This document shows positions 18,767-26,699 of a DNA stretch of 64,000 nucleotides, piece after piece. Within the stretch, counting starts at the first letter, position 1. The number at the start of each line of letters is the position of its first letter. The position numbers and the translations under genes were made by a program. Under the pieces are notes generated by a model. It ran no database searches. It was not told where the DNA came from and saw only the letters and a list, made by a program, of their open reading frames with translations. This DNA comes from Methanobrevibacter woesei (GTDB lineage: Archaea; Methanobacteriota; Methanobacteria; Methanobacteriales; Methanobacteriaceae): positions 148,370 through 212,369 of the forward strand of contig NZ_MZGU01000002.1 in assembly GCF_003111605.1 (NCBI RefSeq). Direction: 5' to 3'.

Positions 18767-19042
18767 TTATTCTTTATCTTCTTTTTCTTCATCCTCTGGA
18801 TAAATTTCTTTTTTTGAAATTTCACTTGCATCTACAACAATATCCTCCGCATTGTCTTTCATATCCTGGAAGTATTCTTCAGCATCTTTTTTCATTGACA
18901 TTACAGATGCCATTCCCTTAGTACATGCATCTTTTACTGTATCAGATTCTAATACTTTTTTTCCAATTACAGCAGTTGCAATTCCTCCAGCAAAAATTAA
19001 TGCATGTTTATGTTTTAATACTCTATCAAAATGTTCTAACAT
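18767..19042 (-). CDS. DUF6110-family small protein, partner of the metal ATPase
   Basis: A 91-residue protein with one N-terminal hydrophobic stretch (ALIFAGGIATAVIGKKVLES, about residues 14-33), a predicted amphipathic helix and a highly acidic, Lys/Glu-rich tail (PEDEEKEDKE). This resembles DUF6110, proteins found next to metal P-type ATPases. A good AAAGGAGATT ribosome site lies upstream. It may tether or chaperone the ATPase, but no activity is known. Confidence 0.65.
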   Translation of the reverse strand: MLEHFDRVLKHKHALIFAGGIATAVIGKKVLESDTVKDACTKGMASVMSMKKDAEEYFQDMKDNAEDIVVDASEISKKEIYPEDEEKEDKE

Positions 19043-19104
19043 TTTTATTTAATCTCCTTTAAGTTTTTTAGTTAAATTTTACCTAATTTTAAAATATGAG
19101 GAAA

Positions 19105-19124
19105 TTTTTAGGATAACCTAAAAA
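19105..19124. promoter_or_regulatory. Operator palindrome 1 (TTAGG-N4-CCTAA)
   Basis: A perfect 8-4-8 inverted repeat, TTTTTAGG-ATAA-CCTAAAAA, in the leader of the DUF6110/ATPase operon. The TTAGG/CCTAA half-sites with a four-base spacer resemble operators of DtxR/MntR-type metal repressors. Confidence 0.6.
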
Positions 19125-19129
19125 TATTA

Positions 19130-19143
19130 TTAGGTACACCTAA
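19130..19143. promoter_or_regulatory. Operator palindrome 2 (TTAGGT-AC-ACCTAA)
   Basis: A second palindrome of the same type, centred 22 bases (two helical turns) from the first. It overlaps the transcription start predicted from the TATA box at 19161-19170, which points to repression. Confidence 0.6.
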
Positions 19144-19160
19144 ATATTTATTTTCATAAT

Positions 19161-19170
19161 ATATAAAATT
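19161..19170 (-). promoter_or_regulatory. TATA box of the metal-ATPase operon
   Basis: The minus strand reads an ATTTTATATA core here. A start about 25 bases downstream would fall at about 19139, inside operator 2. Confidence 0.45.
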
Positions 19171-19269
19171 TATGCATACCTAAATTTTCAATAAATGAAA
19201 TTCAAACTGAAAAATTATATATTGTAAATAAAAAAAATATAGCAAAAACAATGACAAAATGGTGACAAT

Positions 19270-20190
19270 TTGACAAATATAAATAGAAAATTTTTCTCAA
19301 AAATAGGGTTAAATTACACTTTTTTTGGTGTATTTGCAATAATCATGCAAATAATAATAATCAACATAATTGGATTTGCAAACCCAATAATTTTAAATGA
19401 CATAAATTTAACATCAATTATTGCTTCAGTCTGTAACTACATTCTACCCCTTCCAATATTCTTATATTTAATGAATAAACTAGAAAAACAAGAAATACAT
19501 TCAAATAAACTCACCATAAAAAAATTCATAGTATACATTGCCATATCACTAACATTAATGTGGGTGGGAAACCTTATTGGATTAACAATAACAGAAATAC
19601 TTGGAAATTTAATACAAAGCGAAATAGCTAATCCAATTGTAGAAACAATTGATTCATCAAGTGTTTATACAAATTTATTGTTAATGGTTATAATGGCGCC
19701 AATATTTGAAGAAATAATATTTAGAAAGCTATTAATTGACAGGACAATAAAATATGGTAAAGGAGTTTCTATTTTACTATCTGCACTTATATTTGGACTG
19801 TTTCATGGAAATTTAAATCAATTTTTCTATGCATTCTTAATTGGTGGATTTTTCGCATATGTTTACATAAAAACTGGAAAAATAATTTATACAATACTAT
19901 TACACTTAACTGTAAACTTCTTTGGATCAATTATAAGCGTAATTGTAGGAAATTCCCTAAACAATATGAATACAATGGCAAATTTACCAATAGCAGATGC
20001 AGGCATAATTATAATCTATTTCCTGATTTATGTCTTAATTGTAATAGTTGGTGTTATAGGGCTTTTAAAAAATTATAAGAAAATCAGTCTCTTAAAAGAT
20101 AATCTAATAAAAAAACCTTATACAACATCCCTTATTAATGTAGGGATGATTTGTTTCTATATTTATGTAACATATATATTTTTAATGTAA
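19270..20190 (+). CDS. CPBP-family intramembrane metalloprotease
   Basis: A 306-residue membrane protein with about eight hydrophobic segments and the CPBP (Rce1-like) motifs: EEIIFRKLL near residue 146, FGLFHGN near residue 176 and HLTVNFFGS near residue 218, which together form the glutamate/histidine active site within the membrane. Substrates in archaea are unknown. It starts at TTG, 4 bases after GGTGA. It is divergent from the metal-ATPase operon and shares its upstream region, so the operators there might affect it too. Confidence 0.8.
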   Translation: MTNINRKFFSKIGLNYTFFGVFAIIMQIIIINIIGFANPIILNDINLTSIIASVCNYILPLPIFLYLMNKLEKQEIHSNKLTIKKFIVYIAISLTLMWVGNLIGLTITEILGNLIQSEIANPIVETIDSSSVYTNLLLMVIMAPIFEEIIFRKLLIDRTIKYGKGVSILLSALIFGLFHGNLNQFFYAFLIGGFFAYVYIKTGKIIYTILLHLTVNFFGSIISVIVGNSLNNMNTMANLPIADAGIIIIYFLIYVLIVIVGVIGLLKNYKKISLLKDNLIKKPYTTSLINVGMICFYIYVTYIFLM

Positions 20191-20212
20191 AAAAAAAAGT
20201 AAAATGTGAGAT

Positions 20213-20560
20213 TTAATCTACTAAATCTCCAACTATTTTTTCTTCTTCAATGCCTTTTAAAACTTTAACAGCTCTATTAAAAGCAGGCATACCAGATGTT
20301 AATAAAACAACCTTTAAAACATCCATAATTTCATCTTTTGTTACACCAACTTCCTTCATACTGCTAACCATTTGTTTTCTAGTAGCTCCAGTATTATGTT
20401 TAGATGCAACAATTCCAATAGCTATCAATTTCTGAGTTTTGTAATCAAGAACTTTACCATCAAAAACTATTTCATTTAAATCTTCAACAAGTTTATAAAT
20501 CTCAGGAAATTCATCTTTCATCTCTTTAATACCTTTTCCATAAAATACTCCTTCTTTCAT
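20213..20560 (-). CDS. Carboxymuconolactone decarboxylase-family protein lacking cysteines
   Basis: A 115-residue helical protein of the CMD/AhpD fold; the core is LDYKTQKLIAIGIVASKHNTG with a conserved later segment EVVLLTSGMPAFNRA-like near residue 85. It contains no cysteine at all, so it cannot do AhpD-type peroxidase chemistry. It is a single gene facing the CPBP gene tail to tail. A decarboxylase or other role is possible; I cannot assign a substrate. Confidence 0.75.
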   Translation of the reverse strand: MKEGVFYGKGIKEMKDEFPEIYKLVEDLNEIVFDGKVLDYKTQKLIAIGIVASKHNTGATRKQMVSSMKEVGVTKDEIMDVLKVVLLTSGMPAFNRAVKVLKGIEEEKIVGDLVD

Positions 20561-20643
20561 AATAACAACCTCATGTTAATAATAAGTAAAGAGTAAAAAC
20601 TATTTAAAATTTATGAAAAGCTTTTTCTAAAAAAAAATAATAA

Positions 20644-21066
20644 TTATTGATGAAGAGCTTCACGAACTTTTTCAATAGCTATTGATTTTTTAGCTGGAAA
20701 GGCAGCTATCTTAACTTTTAGATGAATTGAATCACCAGAATCCAATATCTCAATCTCATCTTCAATTGCAGCTTCTTTAGATAGTCTTAAAAATAAGTTC
20801 CCTTTTTCATCCATTTTTCTTTCTAAATCATTATCAAGTTTATCTAACTGATCTTGGTTTAGTTCAAGAATTCTATTGAAAAAGGCTTTAGTGTGTCTTT
20901 TTTTATCAACAACACCAGAAAGAATAATAATTTTATCTTCAGTTAAACCTTCAGCTTCTTCCATCTCGATAGAAGCATCTGGAAATATATTTAAAATAGC
21001 ATCTGTAAGTTCATCTAAATCCTCATCTTCATAGACAAACTCTCTAAAACGAATATTATGTATCAT
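20644..21066 (-). CDS. Exosome-associated RNA-binding protein (COG1325-like)
   Basis: A 140-residue acidic protein of the archaeal family placed next to L15e in many euryarchaea and predicted to work with the exosome. It has an N-terminal alpha/beta half (residues 1-60), a central amphipathic helix (NRILELNQDQLDKLDNDLERKMDE) and a C-terminal segment ending VKIAAFPAKKSIAIEKVREAL. It lies 71 bases downstream of rpl15e. Function is inferred from family and context. Confidence 0.7.
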   Translation of the reverse strand: MIHNIRFREFVYEDEDLDELTDAILNIFPDASIEMEEAEGLTEDKIIILSGVVDKKRHTKAFFNRILELNQDQLDKLDNDLERKMDEKGNLFLRLSKEAAIEDEIEILDSGDSIHLKVKIAAFPAKKSIAIEKVREALHQ

Positions 21067-21097
21067 AAATACCAGATAAATTTTATTTTAATAAAAA

Positions 21098-21126
21098 ATT
21101 AGTTAAAAAAAGTTTAAAAAAAAGAA
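21098..21126 (-). terminator. U-rich tract between rpl15e and the RNA-binding gene
   Basis: The minus strand reads TTTTTTTAAACTTTTTTTAACT just behind the rpl15e stop. It may terminate or attenuate before the downstream gene. Confidence 0.35.
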
Positions 21127-21137
21127 AAGGTGAAGAA

Positions 21138-21698
21138 TTATATTTTTCTTCTTCTAGCTTGTTCACTACCTTTTCCTTTTGAAGTTATTCCACGTCCTTT
21201 AGTTCCAGCACTAGTTAAACCTCTAAGAGCTCTGTTAGTGTGTTTGTTGGAACAAATCCAATTGATTTTTTTATCATTAATAATGGAAGGACTGTTAGGA
21301 TCTACTAAAATTACTTCATAATATTTATATTTACCATCAGCCCATACCCAGTAAGAGTTTAAAACTTCTAAGTTTGGATATTTTTTAGCGACACGTTCTT
21401 CAGCTATTCTTTGGATGGATTTAGCTTGAGTAATTTTGTTTACACCCATTCTTTTAGGTTTACGACCACCGATGAAACGAGATTTTCTTCTTCCACCACG
21501 TCTTACTCTGGTCCTAACAACAACAAAACCTTTTTTAGCTCTGTATCCTAAACTTCTAGCCCTATCAATCCTTGTAGGCCTATCAATTCTTTGAACAGCT
21601 CTTTGTCTTCTCCATTTAGGAGCTCTTTCCCACATGAGTTCTCTTACATAGGATTCATCTGGGTTTTTCCATGCATCTCTAATATATTTATACATCAT
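21138..21698 (-). CDS. rpl15e: 50S ribosomal protein L15e
   Basis: A 186-residue L15e. [12 protein letters not shown] at the N-terminus, the basic [20 protein letters not shown] block near residue 68, the [21 protein letters not shown] strand near residue 113 and the RRRKI end are all diagnostic. I start it at the ATG at 21698 with AGGTG 7 bases upstream; an apparent GTG start is part of that ribosome site. The leader contains a short GGGA/TCCC hairpin that could be regulatory. Confidence 0.95.
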   Translation of the reverse strand: MMYKYIRDAWKNPDESYVRELMWERAPKWRRQRAVQRIDRPTRIDRARSLGYRAKKGFVVVRTRVRRGGRRKSRFIGGRKPKRMGVNKITQAKSIQRIAEERVAKKYPNLEVLNSYWVWADGKYKYYEVILVDPNSPSIINDKKINWICSNKHTNRALRGLTSAGTKGRGITSKGKGSEQARRRKI

Positions 21699-21734
21699 AA
21701 ATAACACCTTTGTTCAGCTTAAAAGCCACATCCA

Positions 21735-21749
21735 GGGACTTGAAATCCC
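21735..21749. other. GGGA-CTTGAAA-TCCC hairpin resembling a tRNA-Ser anticodon arm
   Basis: On the plus strand a four-pair stem closes a seven-base loop CTTGAAA, the form of a tRNA-Ser(UGA) anticodon loop. Preceding bases (CAGCTT...AAAAGCC) loosely recall a D arm, but no T arm or acceptor stem follows. On the minus strand it lies in the L15e leader. Confidence 0.35.
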
Positions 21750-21769
21750 AAAAAAGTATTAAAAAAAAT

Positions 21770-21789
21770 ATCGTTAAAATTCTAACGAT
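21770..21789. repeat. Perfect inverted repeat ATCGTTA-N6-TAACGAT
   Basis: Seven-base arms around six bases, in the gap between the GT4 gene end and the L15e start. It could be an operator for rpl15e or a terminator stem for the gene upstream. Confidence 0.4.
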
Positions 21790-21845
21790 AGTAAAATATT
21801 TGTTATAACTATTAATAAATGTTACTATTAACTAAGTTAAAAATT

Positions 21846-21868
21846 AAAAAAAAGGAAAAATGAAAAAG
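21846..21868 (-). terminator. U-rich tract after the GT4 gene
   Basis: The minus strand reads TTCTTTTTCATTTTTCCTTT and further T immediately after the stop codon. Confidence 0.35.
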
Positions 21869-21870
21869 AA

Positions 21871-23067
21871 TTAATTTAAAAGGTTTTTCATAGCCTTTTC
21901 AAATTTGTCCACAATAGCTTCCCAATCATTATTCTGAACATATTCTCTTCCAGCACTAGCTATTTTATCATATTGACCATTATCAATAATATTTTTTGCT
22001 AAATCAAGAACTTCTTCAGCTTTCTGAACATATTCAATCCCATGACCATATCCAAATTCTTTTGAAATTCCAGGCAATTCACTAGCAATTACCACTTTTT
22101 TCATGGCTAAGTATTCATATAATTTAATAGGAACAATATCCTGCATAATTGGCTCATCAATATATGCTGGAAGTAGACAGAAGTCAGCTGAGGATAGATA
22201 TTCAGGAATTTTAGTGTAAGGTTGTTTTCCTGTAAGAATTAACTGATCACCCAAATTATATTCCTCTTTTATTGATACCATTTCATCAAAGGCATCTCCA
22301 TCTCCAACAATGAGAATTTTAAAGTTTGGATATTTTTCCTTATTTTCACCTAAAGTTCTCGCCAATTCTTTCATTCCTGCAAATTCGTAAATCCAACCCA
22401 TGAAAAATAGAACAATATCATCCTTTTTAATATTCCATTGAGCACGAATAGAAGAATCATCTAAATCTGGATTAAAATCATTTAAATCTATACCTGCATC
22501 GATTAAAATGGTTCTGTTTGGATCAGCACCCATAGTTACTGCAAATTCTGACAATTTCTTATTAATGGTTATTACTAAATCTGAGTTTTCAATAGCTTTT
22601 TGTGTGAATTTTTTTCCCAATTCCTGGAACGCTTTTTCAGGAATCAATGCATGTAATACATCTATAAAATAATAAACAAATGGAATGCCCATCTTTTTAG
22701 CTATTTTAGAAGCATTATAGGTATTCAATATTCCAAGCCCTAAAATTATATCCGGTTTAAATTCCTTGATTTGTCTTTTGATTTCTTTTTTATGGCTGAA
22801 AAATAATGATGCATAGTTAAGACCTTTTACTTTAATAAAACTTGGTCTTATTACATCTATCTCTGCATCTTCTTTTATTTTTGAAATCCCTTTATGAACT
22901 TCCCTTGGATATGTTAATCCTTTAGAATCCTCATCTTTTGGCCAGTCAATAGGATAATCGATTACTCTAATCTCATGCCCTCTTGTTGCCATTCTTTCCA
23001 TTAAGTGATGTTGTTGATGTGGATTTCTCTCTAACCAGTCTGACTCTTGAACAACTAAAATTCTCAT
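21871..23067 (-). CDS. Family 4 glycosyltransferase
   Basis: A 398-residue GT-B glycosyltransferase. The N-terminal half (acceptor side) begins MRILVVQESDW and includes PDIILGLGILNTYNASKIAKKMGIP. The C-terminal half has ILIDAGIDLNDFNP near residue 203, ILIVGDGDAFDEM near residue 266 and the E-x7-E region KLYEYLAMKKVVIASELPGI near residue 337, which binds the nucleotide sugar. No membrane segment is seen. It stands alone with an inverted repeat 24 bases upstream of the ATG. The sugar is unknown. Confidence 0.87.
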   Translation of the reverse strand: MRILVVQESDWLERNPHQQHHLMERMATRGHEIRVIDYPIDWPKDEDSKGLTYPREVHKGISKIKEDAEIDVIRPSFIKVKGLNYASLFFSHKKEIKRQIKEFKPDIILGLGILNTYNASKIAKKMGIPFVYYFIDVLHALIPEKAFQELGKKFTQKAIENSDLVITINKKLSEFAVTMGADPNRTILIDAGIDLNDFNPDLDDSSIRAQWNIKKDDIVLFFMGWIYEFAGMKELARTLGENKEKYPNFKILIVGDGDAFDEMVSIKEEYNLGDQLILTGKQPYTKIPEYLSSADFCLLPAYIDEPIMQDIVPIKLYEYLAMKKVVIASELPGISKEFGYGHGIEYVQKAEEVLDLAKNIIDNGQYDKIASAGREYVQNNDWEAIVDKFEKAMKNLLN

Positions 23068-23422
23068 TATATCCCTTTTAAAATAAGATTAATATTATTT
23101 TAGCAACAATAATATTTAATGATATAGGATAATATTACTACTTTAATTTTCCAATTAAACAATCATATTAAAAATATAATAAAAACTAATAAAATAATTG
23201 AAAAAAAGCTAATTTTTAAACAAATTACAATAAGCAAAATCAAATTATTACTTTACAGCATTTATATTTAAAAATAAAGATAATTTAGGTTTTAAATATG
23301 AAAAAAAGAGTTAGAAAAGTTTTTATAATAGCATAGCTAAAATTAATTTAAATAATATAATTATATGATAAAGTATTACTAATTACTTGTAAAATCAATA
23401 ATTATGATTACTGAGTGATAAG
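23068..23422. other. A/T-rich divergent gap
   Basis: No gene seen. Near its left end AATATTATT (23091-23099) and AATAATATT (23108-23116) form a perfect inverted repeat with an eight-base spacer, 24 bases before the GT4 start. TTTAAATAATATAATTATA near 23347-23365 is a candidate promoter for the ABC genes on the plus strand. Confidence 0.4.
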
Positions 23423-24370
23423 ATGAATGAATTATTAAATGTTAATGAGGTTTCTATTTCTTTTAGACAGTATGTACAAGGACTTAAACAGAAGAATTTA
23501 GAAGTCATTACTGATTTAAGCCTAGATGTACGAGAAGGAGAAATAGTAGCTATTTTAGGTTCAAGTGGATCTGGAAAAAGTCTTCTTGCACATTCAATAT
23601 TAGGCATTTTACCTGAAAATGCAAACCAACAAGGAAAAATAATTTATAAAGGACAGTTATTGGACGAAGAATTAAAAGATAAATTAAGAGGCGATGAAAT
23701 CGCTTTAATTCCACAGTCTGTTAATTTTTTAGATCCTTTAATGAAAATATCTGACCAAGTAATTGGAGACTGTAGTGAAGAGGAATATCCTCAAAAAAAG
23801 AAAAAACAAGAAGAATTATTTAAACAGTATAATCTTGATAAAGACGTTGAAGACATGTATCCATTTCAGCTTTCTGGTGGAATGGCAAGAAGAGTTCTTG
23901 TATCAACAGCATTAATGAACAATCCAAAGCTTGTAATAGCTGATGAACCGACCCCTGGACTTGATGAAAAGGCAGTAGCTGAAACCTTAAAACATTTAAA
24001 ACAAATGGCAGAGAATGGCGTAGGTGTTTTACTTATTACTCATGATATTAATGCTGCACTTGAAGTTGCAAATAGAATAGCTATTTTTTATGCAGGATAT
24101 GTAATAGAAATAGCATTAACAAGTGATTTTAAAGAGGATGGTGAAAATCTTCTTCATCCATACACAAAAGCACTATTTAAGGCACTTCCAGAAAATGGAT
24201 TTGAACTAACAGAAGGCCATCAACCTTTACATGGAGACATACCTGAAGGTTGTCCTTACTTTAGCAGATGTCCAAATTCACTAGCTAAATGTGAACATGA
24301 AAGACCTCATCTAATTAATTTAGGTGATAAAAAAGTTAGATGCTTCCAATATGAAAAAGAGGAATTATAA
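23423..24370 (+). CDS. Peptide/nickel-type ABC transporter ATPase (DppD/NikD-like)
   Basis: A 315-residue ATPase. Walker A is LGSSGSGKSLLA near residue 46, signature LSGGMARRV near residue 152, Walker B LVIADEPTPGLD near residue 171 and the switch region ITHDINAALEVA near residue 211. The C-terminal oligopeptide/dipeptide domain is present, with HPYTKALFKALPENG near residue 251 and the cysteine-bearing CPYFSRCPNSLAKCEHERP block near residue 275 that is typical of this family. It overlaps the next ATPase gene by one base. No permease or binding protein adjoins. Confidence 0.88.
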   Translation: MNELLNVNEVSISFRQYVQGLKQKNLEVITDLSLDVREGEIVAILGSSGSGKSLLAHSILGILPENANQQGKIIYKGQLLDEELKDKLRGDEIALIPQSVNFLDPLMKISDQVIGDCSEEEYPQKKKKQEELFKQYNLDKDVEDMYPFQLSGGMARRVLVSTALMNNPKLVIADEPTPGLDEKAVAETLKHLKQMAENGVGVLLITHDINAALEVANRIAIFYAGYVIEIALTSDFKEDGENLLHPYTKALFKALPENGFELTEGHQPLHGDIPEGCPYFSRCPNSLAKCEHERPHLINLGDKKVRCFQYEKEEL

Positions 24371-24984
24371 TGAATTTAATTGGAAAAAATATATCTTATA
24401 AATACCCATCTGGAAAAGAGTATATCCTAAAAGATGTTAACATTGAAATAGATAGTGAAAAAATCACAGGTCTTGTTGGAGATAGTGGAAGTGGAAAATC
24501 AACATTATGTAAAATATTATCCAATTATATGGCAAAATACGATGGTGAAGTATTTATTGACTCCGAAAAACTGCCAAAATCTGGTTTTTGCCCAGTTCAA
24601 CTAATTTACCAACACCCAGAAAAAGTAATGAATCCTAAATGGAAAATGAAAAAAATCTTAGATGAATCTTGGCAAGTTAGTGAAGAACTTTTTAAAGAAT
24701 TCGGTATTCAAAAGTCCTGGCTTAACAGATATCCTTCAGAGCTATCTGGAGGAGAACTACAAAGATTTTCCGTTTTAAGAGCACTTAATCCTAAAACAAA
24801 ATTTGTAATAGCTGATGAAATGACTACAATGCTTGATGCAGTAACTCAAGTGCAAATCTGGAAAAAAGTCATTGAATACTGCAGGAAAAATAGTGTAGGA
24901 CTTCTTGTTGTAAGTCATGACAAAAAACTAGTTGATGAAATCTGTGATGAAGTAATCTATCTCAATGAAATCAACAAAAAATAA
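24370..24984 (+). CDS. Peptide/nickel-type ABC transporter ATPase (DppF/NikE-like), short
   Basis: A 204-residue partner ATPase with Walker A GDSGSGKSTLC near residue 37, signature LSGGELQRF near residue 125, Walker B FVIADEMTTMLDA near residue 144 and VVSHDKKLVDEI near residue 179. It is much shorter than usual DppF proteins: the C-terminal oligopeptide domain is absent. Walker B ends D-E-M where most have D-E-P. With the preceding gene it should form a heterodimer. Permease and solute-binding genes must lie elsewhere; one candidate binding protein is at 54.9 kb. Confidence 0.85.
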   Translation: MNLIGKNISYKYPSGKEYILKDVNIEIDSEKITGLVGDSGSGKSTLCKILSNYMAKYDGEVFIDSEKLPKSGFCPVQLIYQHPEKVMNPKWKMKKILDESWQVSEELFKEFGIQKSWLNRYPSELSGGELQRFSVLRALNPKTKFVIADEMTTMLDAVTQVQIWKKVIEYCRKNSVGLLVVSHDKKLVDEICDEVIYLNEINKK

Positions 24985-25046
24985 ATATATCTTTTTTTAA
25001 CAAAGAAAAATAGAAAAATGGGGAGGATAACCCCCTAATTATTTCT

Positions 25047-26045
25047 TTAGAACTCAGCAGATTCTTGGATGTTGTCCCAGTTTTCAACAAACCATTCATG
25101 AGTTCTAACAAGCCCATCTTCAAAAGAAACTTTTGGAGAGTAACCTAAAATGTCTTTAGCTTTATCAATTGAAGATAAAAGTTTAGTTTTTGCATCCCAA
25201 TTTCTACGAGCTACATAATTGATTCCTGCTTCATTTCCAGTTAATTCATTAACTTTATTAGCCATATCAATTACTCTGTGGTCTTTACCAGACCCTAAGT
25301 TAATAGCTTCACCAATAGCTTCTTCTTCGATTCCCATAGCTACTAATCCACTAACAATATCTTCAACAAAGGTCCAATCTCTTGTTTCAGATCCATCACC
25401 AGTAATTGGTAATGCCTGACCATTTTTAGACCAGTAGAAAAAATTAGGAATTACATTTCTGTATTTACCTGGAACTTCACCAGGACCAAATACATTGAAG
25501 AATCTTGCATTTACAATTGGCAACTCATATAAATTATGGAAATAATTAGTATATAATTCACCTAAAAGTTTAGTAACTTGATAAGGAGTGTGAAGTGAAA
25601 TGGAAATATCATGTTCTTCAAATGGCATTTTAGAGTCAAGCCCATAAACACCACAACCAGAAGAGGAATATACAAATCTTTCAACACCAGTTAATTGTGC
25701 ATATTGAAGAACTTTTAAAATACCAATACCATTTACCATTAAATCTTTTTCAGGGTTATCTACACTATTTTGATTTGCAAAGTGTGCAGCCAAGTGATAT
25801 ACATAGTCAGGTTGTTCTTTAAATACTCTTTTAAGTGCAGCATCATCAAGAATATCTCCTTGAATAAATTCAATATTGCCCCTATCAGCAATATTCCATT
25901 CATAAGCAGATGATAAGTTATCTAAGATAATTACTTTTTCTGCACCTAAATCTGCAAATTTTTTGGTTAAATTACTTCCAACACAGCCAGCTCCACCTGT
26001 TACCAATACAGTTTTACCTTCATATTCAGTGTATTCTTTACTCAT
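25047..26045 (-). CDS. NAD-dependent sugar epimerase/dehydratase
   Basis: A 332-residue extended short-chain dehydrogenase. The Rossmann motif TGGAGCVGSN lies near residue 16, YHLAAHFANQNSVDNPEKD near residue 84, and the catalytic Tyr-Lys pair in PYQVTK near residue 154, with SSSGCGVYG before it and FNVFGPGEVPG near residue 183 after it. It resembles UDP-glucose 4-epimerases and related nucleotide-sugar enzymes. It is the last gene of the minus-strand run behind the CBS protein, 15 bases away, but its link to the Eha genes is unclear. Confidence 0.85.
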   Translation of the reverse strand: MSKEYTEYEGKTVLVTGGAGCVGSNLTKKFADLGAEKVIILDNLSSAYEWNIADRGNIEFIQGDILDDAALKRVFKEQPDYVYHLAAHFANQNSVDNPEKDLMVNGIGILKVLQYAQLTGVERFVYSSSGCGVYGLDSKMPFEEHDISISLHTPYQVTKLLGELYTNYFHNLYELPIVNARFFNVFGPGEVPGKYRNVIPNFFYWSKNGQALPITGDGSETRDWTFVEDIVSGLVAMGIEEEAIGEAINLGSGKDHRVIDMANKVNELTGNEAGINYVARRNWDAKTKLLSSIDKAKDILGYSPKVSFEDGLVRTHEWFVENWDNIQESAEF

Positions 26046-26060
26046 AATTATTCCTCAAAT

Positions 26061-26699
26061 TTATTTTTTTCTTGCTCTACCAACTTTACGAGCGATAACT
26101 AATTCACCAACAGCTATTAAACCTGTGAAAAATTTTTCAAGTCCTCCAGTAGCCCAAATTGCACTACCAAATGTGGATTTTCTAATATTATCTTCATATT
26201 GCTCAGGGGTGATTTTTTTACCAGTTGCTCTTCTTGAAACAACAGCAGAAGCTTCCATTAACTCATCCCAGGTAATACCTTTTAATTGCTCATTCATTGC
26301 TTCATATAATTTAACAACTTTAATATCATAAAGTGCAGATAACAATTTTACGATATCACAAGCACGAATCATACCAATAACTTGATTATCATCATTTAAA
26401 ACAGGCAAAGTTACAAATTTATTATCTGCTGTTTCAATAACTGCAAGTCTAGCTGATTCATTTTCATTGATTGTTGTAATTTCCTCATAGGAACTCATGA
26501 TTTCATGAATTTTTTCATTACCTTCCCTTAAACCACGAGTAATGTCAAATGAAGTAACCCAACCAATTAATCGTTTATTATCATCCACAACAGGACAGGT
26601 GAAACGACGAATTTTTTCCATTGTTTTTGATACTTCTACAACAGAGTCATTTTTACTAACATAAATAAACTCTTTATCCATTAACTCCTTAGCTTTCAT
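26061..26699 (-). CDS. CBS-domain protein in the Eha-associated run
   Basis: A 212-residue protein. Residues 1-120 form a CBS pair (IYVSKNDSVVEVSKTM...CPVVDDNKRLIGWVTSFDI and ITTINENESARLAVIE...LPVLNDDNQVIGMIRACDI), a module that usually binds adenine nucleotides. Residues 125-212 are a helical domain ending in a very basic tail (ARKVGRARKK). It starts directly after the stop of the third polyferredoxin gene, so the two should be made together. A nucleotide-sensing role near the hydrogenase is inferred. Confidence 0.75.
   Translation of the reverse strand: MKAKELMDKEFIYVSKNDSVVEVSKTMEKIRRFTCPVVDDNKRLIGWVTSFDITRGLREGNEKIHEIMSSYEEITTINENESARLAVIETADNKFVTLPVLNDDNQVIGMIRACDIVKLLSALYDIKVVKLYEAMNEQLKGITWDELMEASAVVSRRATGKKITPEQYEDNIRKSTFGSAIWATGGLEKFFTGLIAVGELVIARKVGRARKK

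Noticed and set aside
21710..21789. A functional tRNA-Ser gene
   Set aside because: Only an anticodon-arm-like hairpin is seen; there is no T loop (GTTCGA-type), variable arm or acceptor stem.
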